DNA from: Acidobacteriota bacterium
GTDB taxonomy: Bacteria > Acidobacteriota > Terriglobia > Terriglobales > Acidobacteriaceae
Assembly: GCA_003224905.1 (NCBI GenBank)
Contig: QIAA01000169.1
Coordinates: 1-33,818 of the forward strand
DNA: 33,818 nt
Direction: 5' to 3'
Numbering within the stretch: the first letter of the stretch is position 1; each line of letters starts with the position of its first letter. Of this stretch, positions 18,132-26,127 are shown one piece after another. Below the pieces are notes generated by a model. The model was not told the DNA's origin and made no database searches. It was given only the letters and a program-made list of their open reading frames with translations. The position numbers were made by a program, and so were the translations under genes.

Positions 18132-18719
18132 ATGAGAAGCAAACTCCCAGTGATAGCTAAAACGGCGCCAATCATGATCGTAGTGCTATGCCTTGTTCTT
18201 GCCCCCGCTGCTAACGCTTGTCCAACGCAGTCGACAGCCATGCGCCTCAACGCCTTGAATATGTCGGCCAGGCTGCGCCCCGCACCGGCGCAACTCGCCA
18301 CGACCCAAGCAACCGCGAACAATAATGGCGGCTTTCACGGCCCAGCCATCGTTGGAATGTGGGAAGTTACGCTTCTTACCGGAGGAGCGGTCTACGATCT
18401 GGCCTTCCAACAGTTCCATGCCGACGGCCTCGAGATGCAGAACAGCGGCATTGTGCCCCCAATCTTGGACAATATCTGCTGGGGATTGTGGAGGCAGATT
18501 GGTGCAAGGACCTTCAGGCTGAAACATTTTGGCTGGACCTTCGACGCCGACGGCAATAACACAGGAACCTTCGTGCTGACCGCAACGATCAAGGTGGGTG
18601 TCGGCGAGAACAGTTACACAGGAACCTATGTGGCCGATATCCTGCTTCCTTCGGGGGAGCCTGATCCCAGCCAGCACGTTACGGGTACCATGTCCGCAAC
18701 GCGCCTCACAATCGAATGA
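18132..18719 (+). CDS. Secreted protein of unknown function
   Basis: A 195-residue protein with a signal peptide (basic start, hydrophobic core about 12-24, likely cleavage after ANA at residue 29), then a low-complexity linker and a beta-rich domain from about residue 73 (GMWEVTLLTGGAVYDLAFQQF). Later strands (FRLKHFGWTFD, GTFVLTATIKVG, YTGTYVADILLPSGE, HVTGTMSATRLTIE) resemble lipocalin-like or calycin barrels, but I do not recognise a named family. A GAGGAG ribosome site 7 bases before the ATG supports this start. It is divergent from the TPR regulator gene, which could control it; that is only a guess from position. Confidence 0.72.
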   Translation: MRSKLPVIAKTAPIMIVVLCLVLAPAANACPTQSTAMRLNALNMSARLRPAPAQLATTQATANNNGGFHGPAIVGMWEVTLLTGGAVYDLAFQQFHADGLEMQNSGIVPPILDNICWGLWRQIGARTFRLKHFGWTFDADGNNTGTFVLTATIKVGVGENSYTGTYVADILLPSGEPDPSQHVTGTMSATRLTIE

Positions 18720-18793
18720 TTAGCCTCTTGATGTTGCTCAGTGTGAAAACGCCAGCGCCGGAAAGTCGCGGAAGTGCTGGTGGTGTGAATGAT

Positions 18794-19402
18794 TTATCTC
18801 AGGCATAAGAGACGACAAACGATGAAACGTAGCACCCTGGTTACGTTACTACTGGTTATCGCCGCCGCGGTGCTGGCCATAGGCCTCTTCATAGCTGGCT
18901 CGATCTGGAGAGGCCGAGCTTCCCCAAAACAGTCACTCTCAGGCAAAGTGCCAACAGAGAAGGGAGCGCTATTGCAGTTGAACCAGTGGCCAGCGGCAGA
19001 GCTAAAGAAAACTGCCTGAAGGGATTGAAAGAAAACCGCGCTTGCAAAGAGCGCAAGAGAGGGCACCCTCAGGTGCTGTGGTGTGGGTCTTGTTGACGAG
19101 GCGAACCACAGGTCATTGTGGTCCAGCCTGGCTTGGCGGTACAAAACCATCGCGGCCAATCCAAAACTAAGCTTCTCAAGCACGGCGAAGGGAATGACTG
19201 GGCGCAGCCGCATCGGTTGCCTGGCAATCGCAAAGAGGAGCTGCCATGCCAGGGTTACGCCGGTAAATCCGTAGAAGAACATGGGGTGCGTGATCGATGG
19301 TGGATTCTGCTGATTGATGGTCCGCTCCATGAAGTACAACGGCGCAACTGAGATCACTCCATAGACAGACGCGATGTTGAATACCCAGCGTGCAAATTTC
19401 AC
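18794..19402 (-). CDS. Four-helix-type membrane protein with abnormal C-terminal tail
   Basis: The first 100 residues look like a compact multi-helix membrane protein found in soil bacteria (MKFARWVFNIASVYGVISVAPLYFMER, THPMFFYGFTGVTLAWQLLFAIARQP, IPFAVLEKLSFGLAAMVLY), reading from a GTG with AAGGAG 7 bases upstream. After about residue 100 the sequence becomes unlike a membrane protein (DHNDLWFASSTRPTPQHL), and the frame runs through a dispersed hairpin repeat (19041-19057) and over a small gene on the other strand. I expect a further hydrophobic helix there. The gene is therefore probably truncated, with its end replaced by repeat sequence, and may be non-functional. The function of the family is unknown. 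Confidence 0.55.
   Translation of the reverse strand: MKFARWVFNIASVYGVISVAPLYFMERTINQQNPPSITHPMFFYGFTGVTLAWQLLFAIARQPMRLRPVIPFAVLEKLSFGLAAMVLYRQARLDHNDLWFASSTRPTPQHLRVPSLALFASAVFFQSLQAVFFSSAAGHWFNCNSAPFSVGTLPESDCFGEARPLQIEPAMKRPMASTAAAITSSNVTRVLRFIVCRLLCLR
18822..19019 (+). CDS. Small single-pass membrane protein
   Basis: A 65-residue frame with one strong hydrophobic segment (about 5-24, LVTLLLVIAAAVLAIGLFIAG) after a basic start (MKRS), then a short soluble tail. It could be a signal-anchored peptide. The Shine-Dalgarno is weak (AAGAGACG upstream), and an in-frame ATG lies 33 bases earlier. It overlaps the tail of the membrane-protein frame on the other strand; I think the true part of that gene ends before this one begins. 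No family recognised. Confidence 0.4.
   Translation: MKRSTLVTLLLVIAAAVLAIGLFIAGSIWRGRASPKQSLSGKVPTEKGALLQLNQWPAAELKKTA
19041..19057. repeat. Short hairpin repeat, copy 2
   Basis: CTTGCAAAGAGCGCAAG, one mismatch from the copy at 12241-12257, here preceded by CCGCG and followed by AGAGGGCACCC. Arms are CTTGC/GCAAG. It lies at the point where the minus-strand membrane protein loses family resemblance. Confidence 0.5.
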
Positions 19403-19622
19403 GGGGAGGCTCCTTGGCGTATGTCCTGGAATTCTTTGGGAAGTAATAATGATAGAGCGAAAAAACAGAAGAGCGACGTGCGCACGATGTAAGGAGCTGT
19501 TCGCGCCATGGTTCGTGCGCCGTAAGAGCTAGACATCTGAGGGAGAAGGAAATGTTTTCGCCTAGGAATGCCAACCAGCGGGAGGTCGACTGCGGCTGCG
19601 GGGTCGAATCGGAAGAGTCGGG

Positions 19623-19781
19623 TTATTGGGTCACGTAGCTGCTGAAGAAATACAACAGTACGCCAAAGAGGGCCAGGCCTGAAACTCCGTAGGCGGTGAG
19701 GACCCAGATGTTGCGGTTGTCGCGGCGGGACACAGAGAGTTGAGAGTCAGTTACGGAGGGCGTGATGGTTTGCTCGTCCAT
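19623..19781 (-). CDS. Small C-tail membrane protein
   Basis: A 52-residue protein: a hydrophilic N-terminal half (MDEQTITPSVTDSQLSVSRRDNRN) and one membrane segment near the C-terminus (about 28-48, IWVLTAYGVSGLALFGVLLYF). The ATG at 19781 has AGGAG 7 bases upstream, which is better than the longer frame beginning at 19820. The shape suggests a small membrane subunit or regulator. No family or partner can be named, and neighbours give no hint. Confidence 0.6.
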   Translation of the reverse strand: MDEQTITPSVTDSQLSVSRRDNRNIWVLTAYGVSGLALFGVLLYFFSSYVTQ

Positions 19782-19891
19782 GTAATATCTCCTGGGTAGT
19801 GGCGTGCGGCGTTCAGCCACGGATCGAAAACTTCGGCAATATTACTACGCTTCCAGAGTTCCGGATTTGGGAAAAATCCCCTAGTGCCGGC

Positions 19892-19936
19892 GAACGTTCT
19901 CTCCGGCGCAGAAATCCCTGAGTTCTGATTCGGAAC
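19892..19936. promoter_or_regulatory. Inverted repeats upstream of recA (possible LexA/SOS sites)
   Basis: GAACGTTC (19892-19899) is flanked by GCCGG and CCGGC, and GTTC-N7-GAAC lies at 19922-19936. Both lie 55-100 bases upstream of the recA -10 box. recA is commonly LexA-controlled, and several known SOS boxes contain GTTC/GAAC half-sites, but I know no verified LexA motif for this group, so this is a candidate only. Confidence 0.3.
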
Positions 19937-19990
19937 AGGTCCGTTACCATCTTTAGTATATTCGCCTTTTATTCACCACGGCATGCGGTG

Positions 19991-19996
19991 TATAAT
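19991..19996 (+). promoter_or_regulatory. -10 box (TATAAT) of recA
   Basis: Perfect TATAAT, 43 bases before the recA ATG, leaving room for a leader with its Shine-Dalgarno (AGGAG). The hexamer at the -35 distance (TTTATT) is weak. Confidence 0.55.
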
Positions 19997-20039
19997 CCGC
20001 CCTCAAACACTTATTTTTCTCCCAGGAGCAAGCATTCCT

Positions 20040-21140
20040 ATGGCAGATGATCGGGCTAGGGCAATTGACCTCGCGTTTGCGCAGATCGAAAAGCAGTTCG
20101 GTAAAGGCTCGATCATGCGCTTGGGATCCAAGGAAGCCATCGTGCCTATTTCGGTAATCTCCACGGGAGCGATTTCCTTTGATGCGGCCCTCGGTGTAGG
20201 CGGCGTCCCGCGGGGGCGGGTGATCGAAATCTTTGGCCCGGAATCCTCGGGTAAGACCACCATTGCCTTACAGGTGATCGCCCAAGCTCAGAAAACCGGC
20301 GGGATGGCGGCCTTTGTGGATGCCGAGCACGCCCTCGATCCCGGCTACGCTAAGAAACTCGGGGTGGACGTAGACAATCTGCTGGTCTCCCAACCCGACT
20401 ATGGCGAACAGGCTTTGGAGATCGCCGAAGCGCTTGTACGATCCGGCGCTATCGACGTCTTGGTAGTGGACTCCGTGGCCGCGCTGGTTCCCAAGGCTGA
20501 GCTCGACGGCGAAATGGGGGACAGCCACATGGGGCTGCAGGCGCGATTGATGTCGCAAGCGCTGCGTAAGCTTACCGGTATTGTCTCCAAGTCACGGACA
20601 TGTCTTATCTTTATTAATCAGATTCGGGAGAAAATCGGCGTGATGTTTGGTAATCCCGAAACTACCACCGGTGGGCGAGCTTTGAAGTTTTACTCCTCGG
20701 TGCGGGTTGATATCCGACGCATCGGCGCCATCAAGGAAGGCGATCAGGTCACGGGGTCGCGGACCAAGGTCAAAGTCGTGAAGAATAAAGTCGCCGCTCC
20801 TTTTCGCGAAGCTGAATTCGACATGCTTTATGGCGAAGGCATCTCGCGCGAGGGCGACTTGCTGGATTTGGGCGCGAATCATGGAATCCTTGAAAAGTCA
20901 GGTTCATGGTTCAGCTACAAGGGCGAGCGCATTGGGCAGGGACGGGAAAATGCCCGCCAGTTCCTGAAAGATAATCGCGACATCTACGCGAAACTGGAAG
21001 CCGAAGTGCGCAAAGAGCTGGGCTTGATCCCAGCTGCCGCTCAGGCTGCCGCTGGCCAGGGGCAGACGTCGCAACAGAGCGCGCGGGTTACGACCATGCC
21101 GACGGGAACGGACGGGAAAGCATCGGTGCCGAGGCGGTAG
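20040..21140 (+). CDS. recA: Recombinase RecA
   Basis: DNA-dependent ATPase for homologous recombination and SOS induction. 366 residues. Walker A GPESSGKT is at 66-73, as in E. coli; other hallmarks are [65 protein letters not shown], the L2 loop [33 protein letters not shown], and the C-terminal domain with [15 protein letters not shown]. The tail is Gln/Ala-rich. The ATG at 20040 gives the canonical [12 protein letters not shown] and has AGGAG upstream; an ATG at 19983 would overlap the promoter. recX and other SOS genes are not adjacent. Confidence 0.98.
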   Translation: MADDRARAIDLAFAQIEKQFGKGSIMRLGSKEAIVPISVISTGAISFDAALGVGGVPRGRVIEIFGPESSGKTTIALQVIAQAQKTGGMAAFVDAEHALDPGYAKKLGVDVDNLLVSQPDYGEQALEIAEALVRSGAIDVLVVDSVAALVPKAELDGEMGDSHMGLQARLMSQALRKLTGIVSKSRTCLIFINQIREKIGVMFGNPETTTGGRALKFYSSVRVDIRRIGAIKEGDQVTGSRTKVKVVKNKVAAPFREAEFDMLYGEGISREGDLLDLGANHGILEKSGSWFSYKGERIGQGRENARQFLKDNRDIYAKLEAEVRKELGLIPAAAQAAAGQGQTSQQSARVTTMPTGTDGKASVPRR

Positions 21141-21246
21141 GAGGCCCTGTACCACTGCCACGCAGATCCGGTCACCTTTTGGGGTCTTAAGAAGTAGTAC
21201 GTAGGTCACTATGGGTTTGCGCACTCAAGGCGTAAAATACGATGTG

Positions 21247-21447
21247 ATGGCGGATAAGAAGCACACCACCCGGCCTGTTAGGCAGAAATCTGCAATGGAC
21301 AAGCTTCTCAGCAGCATGGATGAACTCGTTGATTCAGCAGCCAAGAAGAAGAGCGCTGAGGAACTCCACCAGACTCGCCGGCAAGTCAACGAGACTATAG
21401 ACCGCGTTGTTGCCTCTCGTGAGAGACGGCAGCGTGAAACTGCCTGA
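21247..21447 (+). CDS. Small charged helical protein, unknown
   Basis: A 66-residue, very hydrophilic, probably all-helical protein (KSAMDKLLSSMDELVDSAAKKKSAEELHQTRRQVNETIDRVVASRERRQRETA). The start ATG lacks a Shine-Dalgarno but follows a -10-like TAAAAT (21233-21238) by 8 bases, so it may be leaderless. Its 3' end overlaps the convergent gene on the other strand by 53 bases. No family recognised. The size and convergent partner recall small toxin-antitoxin pairs, but no toxin fold is seen, and I do not assign one. Confidence 0.5.
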   Translation: MADKKHTTRPVRQKSAMDKLLSSMDELVDSAAKKKSAEELHQTRRQVNETIDRVVASRERRQRETA

Positions 21448-21652
21448 TCAACTCCTTGCGTCTCTCCTTTGTCATTGCAGGTTCCACAGTGTTGATCACT
21501 TTTAGGAAGGCATCTTCAGCCTCTGTGTTTCCTTCCGCAGCCTCCAATACCAATTCGCGTACGCGTCTCATGTCTGCCCGAAGTTGCCTGGCTTCGTACT
21601 CGTCCTGATATGTACGCCCTGGATCTCGGCGCGTCCGTGTCCATTTACTCAT
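21395..21652 (-). CDS. Small charged helical protein, unknown
   Basis: An 85-residue protein rich in Arg and Glu, predicted mostly helical (YEARQLRADMRRVRELVLEAAEGNTEAEDAFLKVINTV, MTKERRKELIRQFHAAVSHERQQRGL). The ATG has no clear ribosome site. It converges with and overlaps the 66-residue gene on the plus strand by 53 bases, so both cannot be freely transcribed without antisense contact. No family recognised; coding status rests on its protein-like composition. Confidence 0.5.
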   Translation of the reverse strand: MSKWTRTRRDPGRTYQDEYEARQLRADMRRVRELVLEAAEGNTEAEDAFLKVINTVEPAMTKERRKELIRQFHAAVSHERQQRGL

Positions 21653-21815
21653 AAGGATTGAATGAAGTAGTTATTCTCAACTCTCATTGGGCCATATTTC
21701 ATTGTGTCAGAATCTATCGCTACAGGAGTTGCCTCAGTTGTTATTTTTCATCGTCCCCTAATAAAATCCTCCTTCGTACTCTTCAGCTATCCAGCCTGGA
21801 ATCGCAAGGAGAAGA

Positions 21816-22349
21816 TTGAAGAAAGTCATCGCCATCTATCCTGGTTCGTTTGATCCGCCGACCAATGGGCACCTTGACCTGATTGAGCGCGGAAGCAAGA
21901 TTTTCGACGAGCTGGTTGTGGCTATACTGCGTAATCCCGAGAAGGATCCGTTGTTCAGCGTCGCCGAGAAGCGGCGGATGCTGGAAACGCTAACCGAAGA
22001 TTTCAAGAATGTCCGGGTGGACACCTTTGAGGGTTTGACCGTCGACTATGCGGCGAGGGTCAAAGCCACCGCCGTACTTCGCGGCATTCGCGCTTTGAGC
22101 GACTACGAATATGAGCTGCAGATGGCTTTGATGAACCGCAAGCTGCAACCCGAGCTGGAAACGGTTTTCATGATGCCTGCGGAGCAGTATTCTTATCTCA
22201 GCTCGCGTCTGGTTCGGGAAGTGGCGAAACTCGGAGGCTCCATCACGGACCTTGTTCCAGAGATGGTAGAGCAGAAGCTGAAAGAAAAACTCGACCCAGT
22301 GCTTAAATTACAGCCAGCAACAAAAACTAAAGCAGGAAGGCGAGAATGA
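21816..22349 (+). CDS. coaD: Phosphopantetheine adenylyltransferase
   Basis: Makes dephospho-CoA from 4'-phosphopantetheine and ATP, the penultimate step of CoA synthesis. The 177-residue product has the nucleotidyltransferase signature YPGSFDPPTNGHLDLI (T16-N-G-H19), VAILRNPEKDPLFSVAEKRRML, the RGIRALSDYEYELQMALMNRKL segment and EQYSYLSSRLVREVAKLGG. The start is TTG with AAGGAG 4 bases upstream. The C-terminal 20 residues (LKLQPATKTKAGRRE) are a basic extension beyond the usual length. Its TGA overlaps the ATG of aspB (ATGA), so the two are coupled. Confidence 0.96.
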   Translation: MKKVIAIYPGSFDPPTNGHLDLIERGSKIFDELVVAILRNPEKDPLFSVAEKRRMLETLTEDFKNVRVDTFEGLTVDYAARVKATAVLRGIRALSDYEYELQMALMNRKLQPELETVFMMPAEQYSYLSSRLVREVAKLGGSITDLVPEMVEQKLKEKLDPVLKLQPATKTKAGRRE

Positions 22350-23548
22350 CCCCAGTCACGGAAGCCGTGCCAGCGTTGAAGTTAACCGATCGCATCAACC
22401 GCATTGAGCCCTCCGCCACCATGGCAGCGGCGGCGGAAGCCGAAAAACTGCGCCAGCAAGGAATCGAGGTGGTTGACCTCACAGCCGGTGAGCCGCATTT
22501 CGCCACGCCGCAGCATGTGAAGGATGCGGCGATCGCTGCGATCCAGGCCAACTTCAGCAAATACACAGCGGTTGGTGGGACGGTTGAGCTGCGCGATGCG
22601 ATCGTTCATCGCCACGCTGAGGATTTCGGCTCCGGCTACCGCCGCGAAGAAACGATGGCATCGGTGGGCGGCAAGCATGCGTTATTCAACGCCATTCAGG
22701 TGCTCGTGGATCACGGCGATGAAGTGATCATCCCGGTGCCTTACTGGGTTTCTTTCAAGGACATCGTGCGCTACGCAGGCGGAAACTGCGTTCTGCTTGA
22801 GACCGACGAAGCGGATGGATCCCGGGTTACGGCGGAAATGGTAGCGCGCCTGGTGACGTCGCGCACCAAGTTGATCATCCTGAATTCGCCTTCGAATCCG
22901 TCGGGCGCGGTGATGTCGCCGGAGGACTTGAAGGCAGTTGTGCGACTTGCTGCGGAACGCGGAATCTGGGCGATTTCGGACGAGTGCTACGTGTATCTGA
23001 ACTACTCGGGCGAGCAATTTTCAGTCGGATCGGTGCGTGAACACCATGAGCGCATCGTTATCATCGGCTCGCTTTCCAAAACTTATGCCATGACGGGATG
23101 GCGTCTGGGCTACGCCCTGGCTCCAGCGGCCGTCATCGGCGCCATGCAGAAACTGCAGAGCCAATCGACCTCGAATCCCACCTCGATTGTGCAGAAAGCG
23201 GCAGTCGGCGCGTTGAGAGGCCCCCAACAGTGTGTGGAAGATATGCGGCGGGAGTACATTCAGCTGCGCGACCACGTAATCAGCGGGCTGCGCTCGATTC
23301 CTGGCGTGAAGTGCACCCTTCCGGAAGGTGCGTTCTACGCGTACCCGAACATCTCTGCTTACTTCGGGCGCAGCGGGATTAATTCCGCCAGCGACTTTGC
23401 CAGCCGTCTGCTGCGCGAAGCCCACGTGGCTACTGTGGCGGGTGAGGGCTTCGGCACGCGCGATCACGTGCGAATCTCCTATGCAACTTCGATGAGGGAG
23501 TTGGACCGCGGCCTGGAAGCCATGCGGAAGTTTCTCGCGTCACTCTGA
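22346..23548 (+). CDS. aspB: Class I PLP aminotransferase (aspartate/prephenate type)
   Basis: PLP-dependent aminotransferase of the I-beta/AspB group, 400 residues, converting aspartate and 2-oxoglutarate to oxaloacetate and glutamate; some relatives use prephenate. The PLP lysine is K245 in GSLSKTYAMTGWRLGYA. Other motifs are DLTAGEPHFATPQHV, YTAVGGTVELRDAI, the NSPSNPSGAVMS loop, DECYVYLNYSGEQF and the substrate-binding Arg in RISYATS near the C-terminus. It is translationally coupled to coaD. The exact substrate cannot be decided from sequence by eye. Confidence 0.92.
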   Translation: MTPVTEAVPALKLTDRINRIEPSATMAAAAEAEKLRQQGIEVVDLTAGEPHFATPQHVKDAAIAAIQANFSKYTAVGGTVELRDAIVHRHAEDFGSGYRREETMASVGGKHALFNAIQVLVDHGDEVIIPVPYWVSFKDIVRYAGGNCVLLETDEADGSRVTAEMVARLVTSRTKLIILNSPSNPSGAVMSPEDLKAVVRLAAERGIWAISDECYVYLNYSGEQFSVGSVREHHERIVIIGSLSKTYAMTGWRLGYALAPAAVIGAMQKLQSQSTSNPTSIVQKAAVGALRGPQQCVEDMRREYIQLRDHVISGLRSIPGVKCTLPEGAFYAYPNISAYFGRSGINSASDFASRLLREAHVATVAGEGFGTRDHVRISYATSMRELDRGLEAMRKFLASL

Positions 23549-23615
23549 ACATCCTGAGTGGAATCAAGCCTGGGAAACATTTCGGGAGAACCCGCGTCTC
23601 ATGCAATGGCTGCTT

Positions 23616-23637
23616 CCTCTGTGCACCTCTGTGATTG
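23616..23637. repeat. Short CTCTGTG-type dispersed repeat, copy 1
   Basis: CCTCTGTGCACCTCTGTGATTG lies between aspB and purB. A related sequence (CCTCTGCGC-TCTCTGTGGTTAA) is at 32388-32411, also intergenic. Similar short sequences recur between genes in several bacterial groups; their origin is unknown. The rest of the 238-base gap shows only a possible -10 (TAGAAT) for purB. Confidence 0.45.
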
Positions 23638-23786
23638 CAGGGATTTCCCTTCTGCATTCTGACCTCTACATTCAGCATTCGGCCTAAGCTCATCTCTCGT
23701 TAACGCAGGCGCACGCCACCAGACTAGCCCTGGTCCTTCGACACCGTTTAGAATCCCTAGTCCACGAAATTAAAGGAGCACGACCT

Positions 23787-25124
23787 CTGATCCCACGCTA
23801 CACGCGAGCCGAGTTGGGCCGAATCTGGAGCGACGAAAATCGCTTTCGCACCTGGCTGGCAGTCGAAGTAGCGGCCACTGAAACGCTCGCCGAAGCCGGC
23901 ATTGTGCCCAAGGCGGCGGCCAAGGCGATTCGCGAACGCGCCGACTTTAAGGTGGAGCGCATTCAGGAAATCGAATCCGCGGTGCGGCATGATGTCATCG
24001 CCTTCACTACTGCGGTGGCGGAAATTGTTGGGCCGCACGCCCGCTGGTTTCACTACGGCTTGACTTCCAATGACGTCGTCGACACTGCCCAAGCTCTGCT
24101 CGTCGGCCAGGCATCGGAGATGATCGCTGACGATCTGGAGCAACTGGCGGAAGTTCTGAAAAACCGCGCGTGGGAATTCAAAGACACCCCCATGATCGGC
24201 CGCACTCACGGCATTCACGCCGAGCCGATCACCTTCGGGCTGAAGCTGGCCAACTGGTACTCCGAAACACAGCGCAACATCGCCCGATTCCGCAACACAG
24301 CCGAGGACATGCGGGTTGGGAAATTCTCCGGCGCCGTGGGTACATTCGCCCATCTCACTCCTGAACTGGAAGAGAAAATTTGTGCGCGCCTGGGTTTGAA
24401 AGCGGCAGCCATTTCGTCGCAGGTGATTCAGCGCGATCGGCACGCCGCATACTTAGCGACGCTCGCTGTGATTGCCTCCACGCTTGACAAAATTGCTACC
24501 GAAATTCGTCATTTGCAGCGCACCGAAGTGCGCGAAGCGGAAGAGTTCTTCAGCGAGAAGCAGAAGGGTTCTTCCGCCATGCCGCACAAGCGCAACCCGG
24601 TGACCTGCGAGCAGATCAGCGGCCTGGCGCGGGTGGTTCGTTCCAACGCGCAGGCAGCTTTTGAGAATGTGGCTCTCTGGCACGAACGGGATATTTCTCA
24701 TTCTTCCGTCGAACGCATCATCATTCCGGATTCGACCACGCTCGTGGATTATCTGCTGCAGAAGACAACCAATCTCATCAAAACGATGTTCGTATACCCA
24801 GAGCGCATGAAAACAAATCTGGAGAGCACCGGCGGACTGGTCTTCAGCGGCCAGCTGCTGCTCGATTTAGTGGAGGCCGGTATCTCACGCGAGGACGCTT
24901 ACCGTTTAGTGCAGGGCCACGCCATGCGTGCGTGGAAAGAGGGCTTAAATTTCCATGATTTGGTGCTCAAAGATAAGGGGATTACGCGGAATGTGCCTCG
25001 TCAGCAGATCGAACGGGCGTTCGATCTAAAGCGGCAACTGCGAAATGTCGACAAGATCTTTGCCCGGGTATTTACGGAAAAACCACCGAAACACCTCCGC
25101 AAGGCCACTCAAAAACGGAAGTAG
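23787..25124 (+). CDS. purB: Adenylosuccinate lyase
   Basis: Releases fumarate from SAICAR and adenylosuccinate in purine synthesis. The 445-residue protein of the fumarase/aspartase superfamily has the signature GSSAMPHKRNPV (catalytic Ser262/263), MIGRTHGIHAEPITFGLK and HYGLTSNDVVDTAQA. The usual N-terminus (IPRYTRAELGRIWSDENRF) is encoded here upstream of any ATG, GTG or TTG: the codons read CTG ATC CCA CGC. AAAGGAG lies 8 bases before the CTG, so I start there. The first conventional start is a TTG at 23814, which would remove nine conserved residues. It stands alone, without other pur genes. Confidence 0.93.
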   Translation: MIPRYTRAELGRIWSDENRFRTWLAVEVAATETLAEAGIVPKAAAKAIRERADFKVERIQEIESAVRHDVIAFTTAVAEIVGPHARWFHYGLTSNDVVDTAQALLVGQASEMIADDLEQLAEVLKNRAWEFKDTPMIGRTHGIHAEPITFGLKLANWYSETQRNIARFRNTAEDMRVGKFSGAVGTFAHLTPELEEKICARLGLKAAAISSQVIQRDRHAAYLATLAVIASTLDKIATEIRHLQRTEVREAEEFFSEKQKGSSAMPHKRNPVTCEQISGLARVVRSNAQAAFENVALWHERDISHSSVERIIIPDSTTLVDYLLQKTTNLIKTMFVYPERMKTNLESTGGLVFSGQLLLDLVEAGISREDAYRLVQGHAMRAWKEGLNFHDLVLKDKGITRNVPRQQIERAFDLKRQLRNVDKIFARVFTEKPPKHLRKATQKRK

Positions 25125-25211
25125 GCAAAGCGATTATCGCTATTGGCCCAGTATCTCCGGTCTCATGAGACGAGACGTGCATCTTTGTACCCTGATGACG
25201 CATCGAATTAT

Positions 25212-25227
25212 TTAACTAACCAGTTAA
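25212..25227 (+). promoter_or_regulatory. Palindromic operator upstream of the BON protein gene
   Basis: A perfect inverted repeat, TTAACT-AACC-AGTTAA, 23 bases before the ATG and between the probable promoter and the ribosome site. The form is typical of TetR-type operators. No TetR gene is in the window, so the regulator would act from elsewhere. Confidence 0.55.
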
Positions 25228-25250
25228 TCAGTATGCAAGGAGGAGCAGTC

Positions 25251-26009
25251 ATGAAAAGGGGACTTAAGGTACTCGCTTCACTCGTCGTGTTAGGTGGGCT
25301 TGCCTTGGGAGCAGCCGCTCAGACGGCGAGCGCTGGCCGGTACGATTCCGCGATCCAGGCCAAAGTGGTGCAGGAGCTTGCGAAGAAGCAGCAATTCCGC
25401 AACCTGCAGGCCTCAACGGAGGACGGCATCGTGACTCTGACCGGAACTGTGGATCTGTACCAGCACAAGCTGGATGCAGCCAAGAAGATTCGCAAGGCGG
25501 ACAAGGTACAAGGCGTACGCAACCTGATCGAGGTTGCAGGCAAGAACGTGTCCGACGCGCAACTCGAAGCACAACTTGATCGCAAGCTGTATTACGACCG
25601 CATCGGCTATGACAACCTGTTCAACTTCGTCGGCGTGTCCGTAAAAGACGGCGTTGTCACTCTGACAGGCGAGACACGCAGCGACGTGGGGCGCGATTCG
25701 GCAGTTGCGATCGCGAACACCATGCCCGGTGTGAAGGATGTGGTGGATAATATCAAGGTAGGGCCGGTTTCAGGTTTCGACGATGACATTCGCCTGCGTG
25801 CAACCCGGGCTATCTATCGCGATCCGGTGTTGAGCCGCTACGCTATCGATCCTGCGCTGCCGATTCGGATCGTGGTGGACAACGGCAAGCTCACACTGTT
25901 TGGCACGGTAGCCAGCAAGATGGACAAAGATGTCGCCGGCATTCGCGCCAGCCAGGTGTTCGGAGTGTTTAGCGTTCAGAACAATCTGCAAGTCGCAAAA
26001 GAATCGTAA
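25251..26009 (+). CDS. Periplasmic protein with three BON domains
   Basis: Exported protein of 252 residues with a signal peptide (1 to about 28, LASLVVLGGLALGAAAQTASA) and three tandem BON domains (about 30-96, 102-170, 176-250). Each ends in the hallmark Gly-rich strand: DGIVTLTGTV (58-67), DGVVTLTGET (133-142) and NGKLTLFGTV (211-220). BON domains bind phospholipid surfaces; OsmY-type relatives protect the envelope under stress. The ATG has a strong AAGGAGGAG site. A TetR-like operator precedes it and a strong terminator follows, so it is a single-gene unit. The middle domain has a longer insert (YYDRIGYDNLFNFVG). Confidence 0.9.
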   Translation: MKRGLKVLASLVVLGGLALGAAAQTASAGRYDSAIQAKVVQELAKKQQFRNLQASTEDGIVTLTGTVDLYQHKLDAAKKIRKADKVQGVRNLIEVAGKNVSDAQLEAQLDRKLYYDRIGYDNLFNFVGVSVKDGVVTLTGETRSDVGRDSAVAIANTMPGVKDVVDNIKVGPVSGFDDDIRLRATRAIYRDPVLSRYAIDPALPIRIVVDNGKLTLFGTVASKMDKDVAGIRASQVFGVFSVQNNLQVAKES

Positions 26010-26032
26010 GCGGTATTTTGGATCGGAGGACA

Positions 26033-26058
26033 GGCACGGTGGAAGCCGTGCCTTTTTT
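26033..26058 (+). terminator. Intrinsic terminator of the BON protein gene
   Basis: Perfect 7-base stem GGCACGG / CCGTGCC with a 6-base loop, followed directly by six T. It lies 24 bases after the stop codon. Confidence 0.92.
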
Positions 26059-26078
26059 GTTCAAAATGCGATGCAACT

Positions 26079-26107
26079 AAAAAACGGCAGGAGATCCTGC
26101 CGTCCCT
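26079..26107. terminator. Bidirectional terminator between BON and HU genes
   Basis: Perfect 8-base stem CGGCAGGA / TCCTGCCG with a 2-base centre (so a small loop), flanked by six A on the left and CCCTTTTT on the right. It works best for the HU gene on the minus strand (run of T after the stem) and could also back up the terminator on the plus strand. Confidence 0.85.
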
Positions 26108-26127
26108 TTTTATCGGATAAATTTAGT

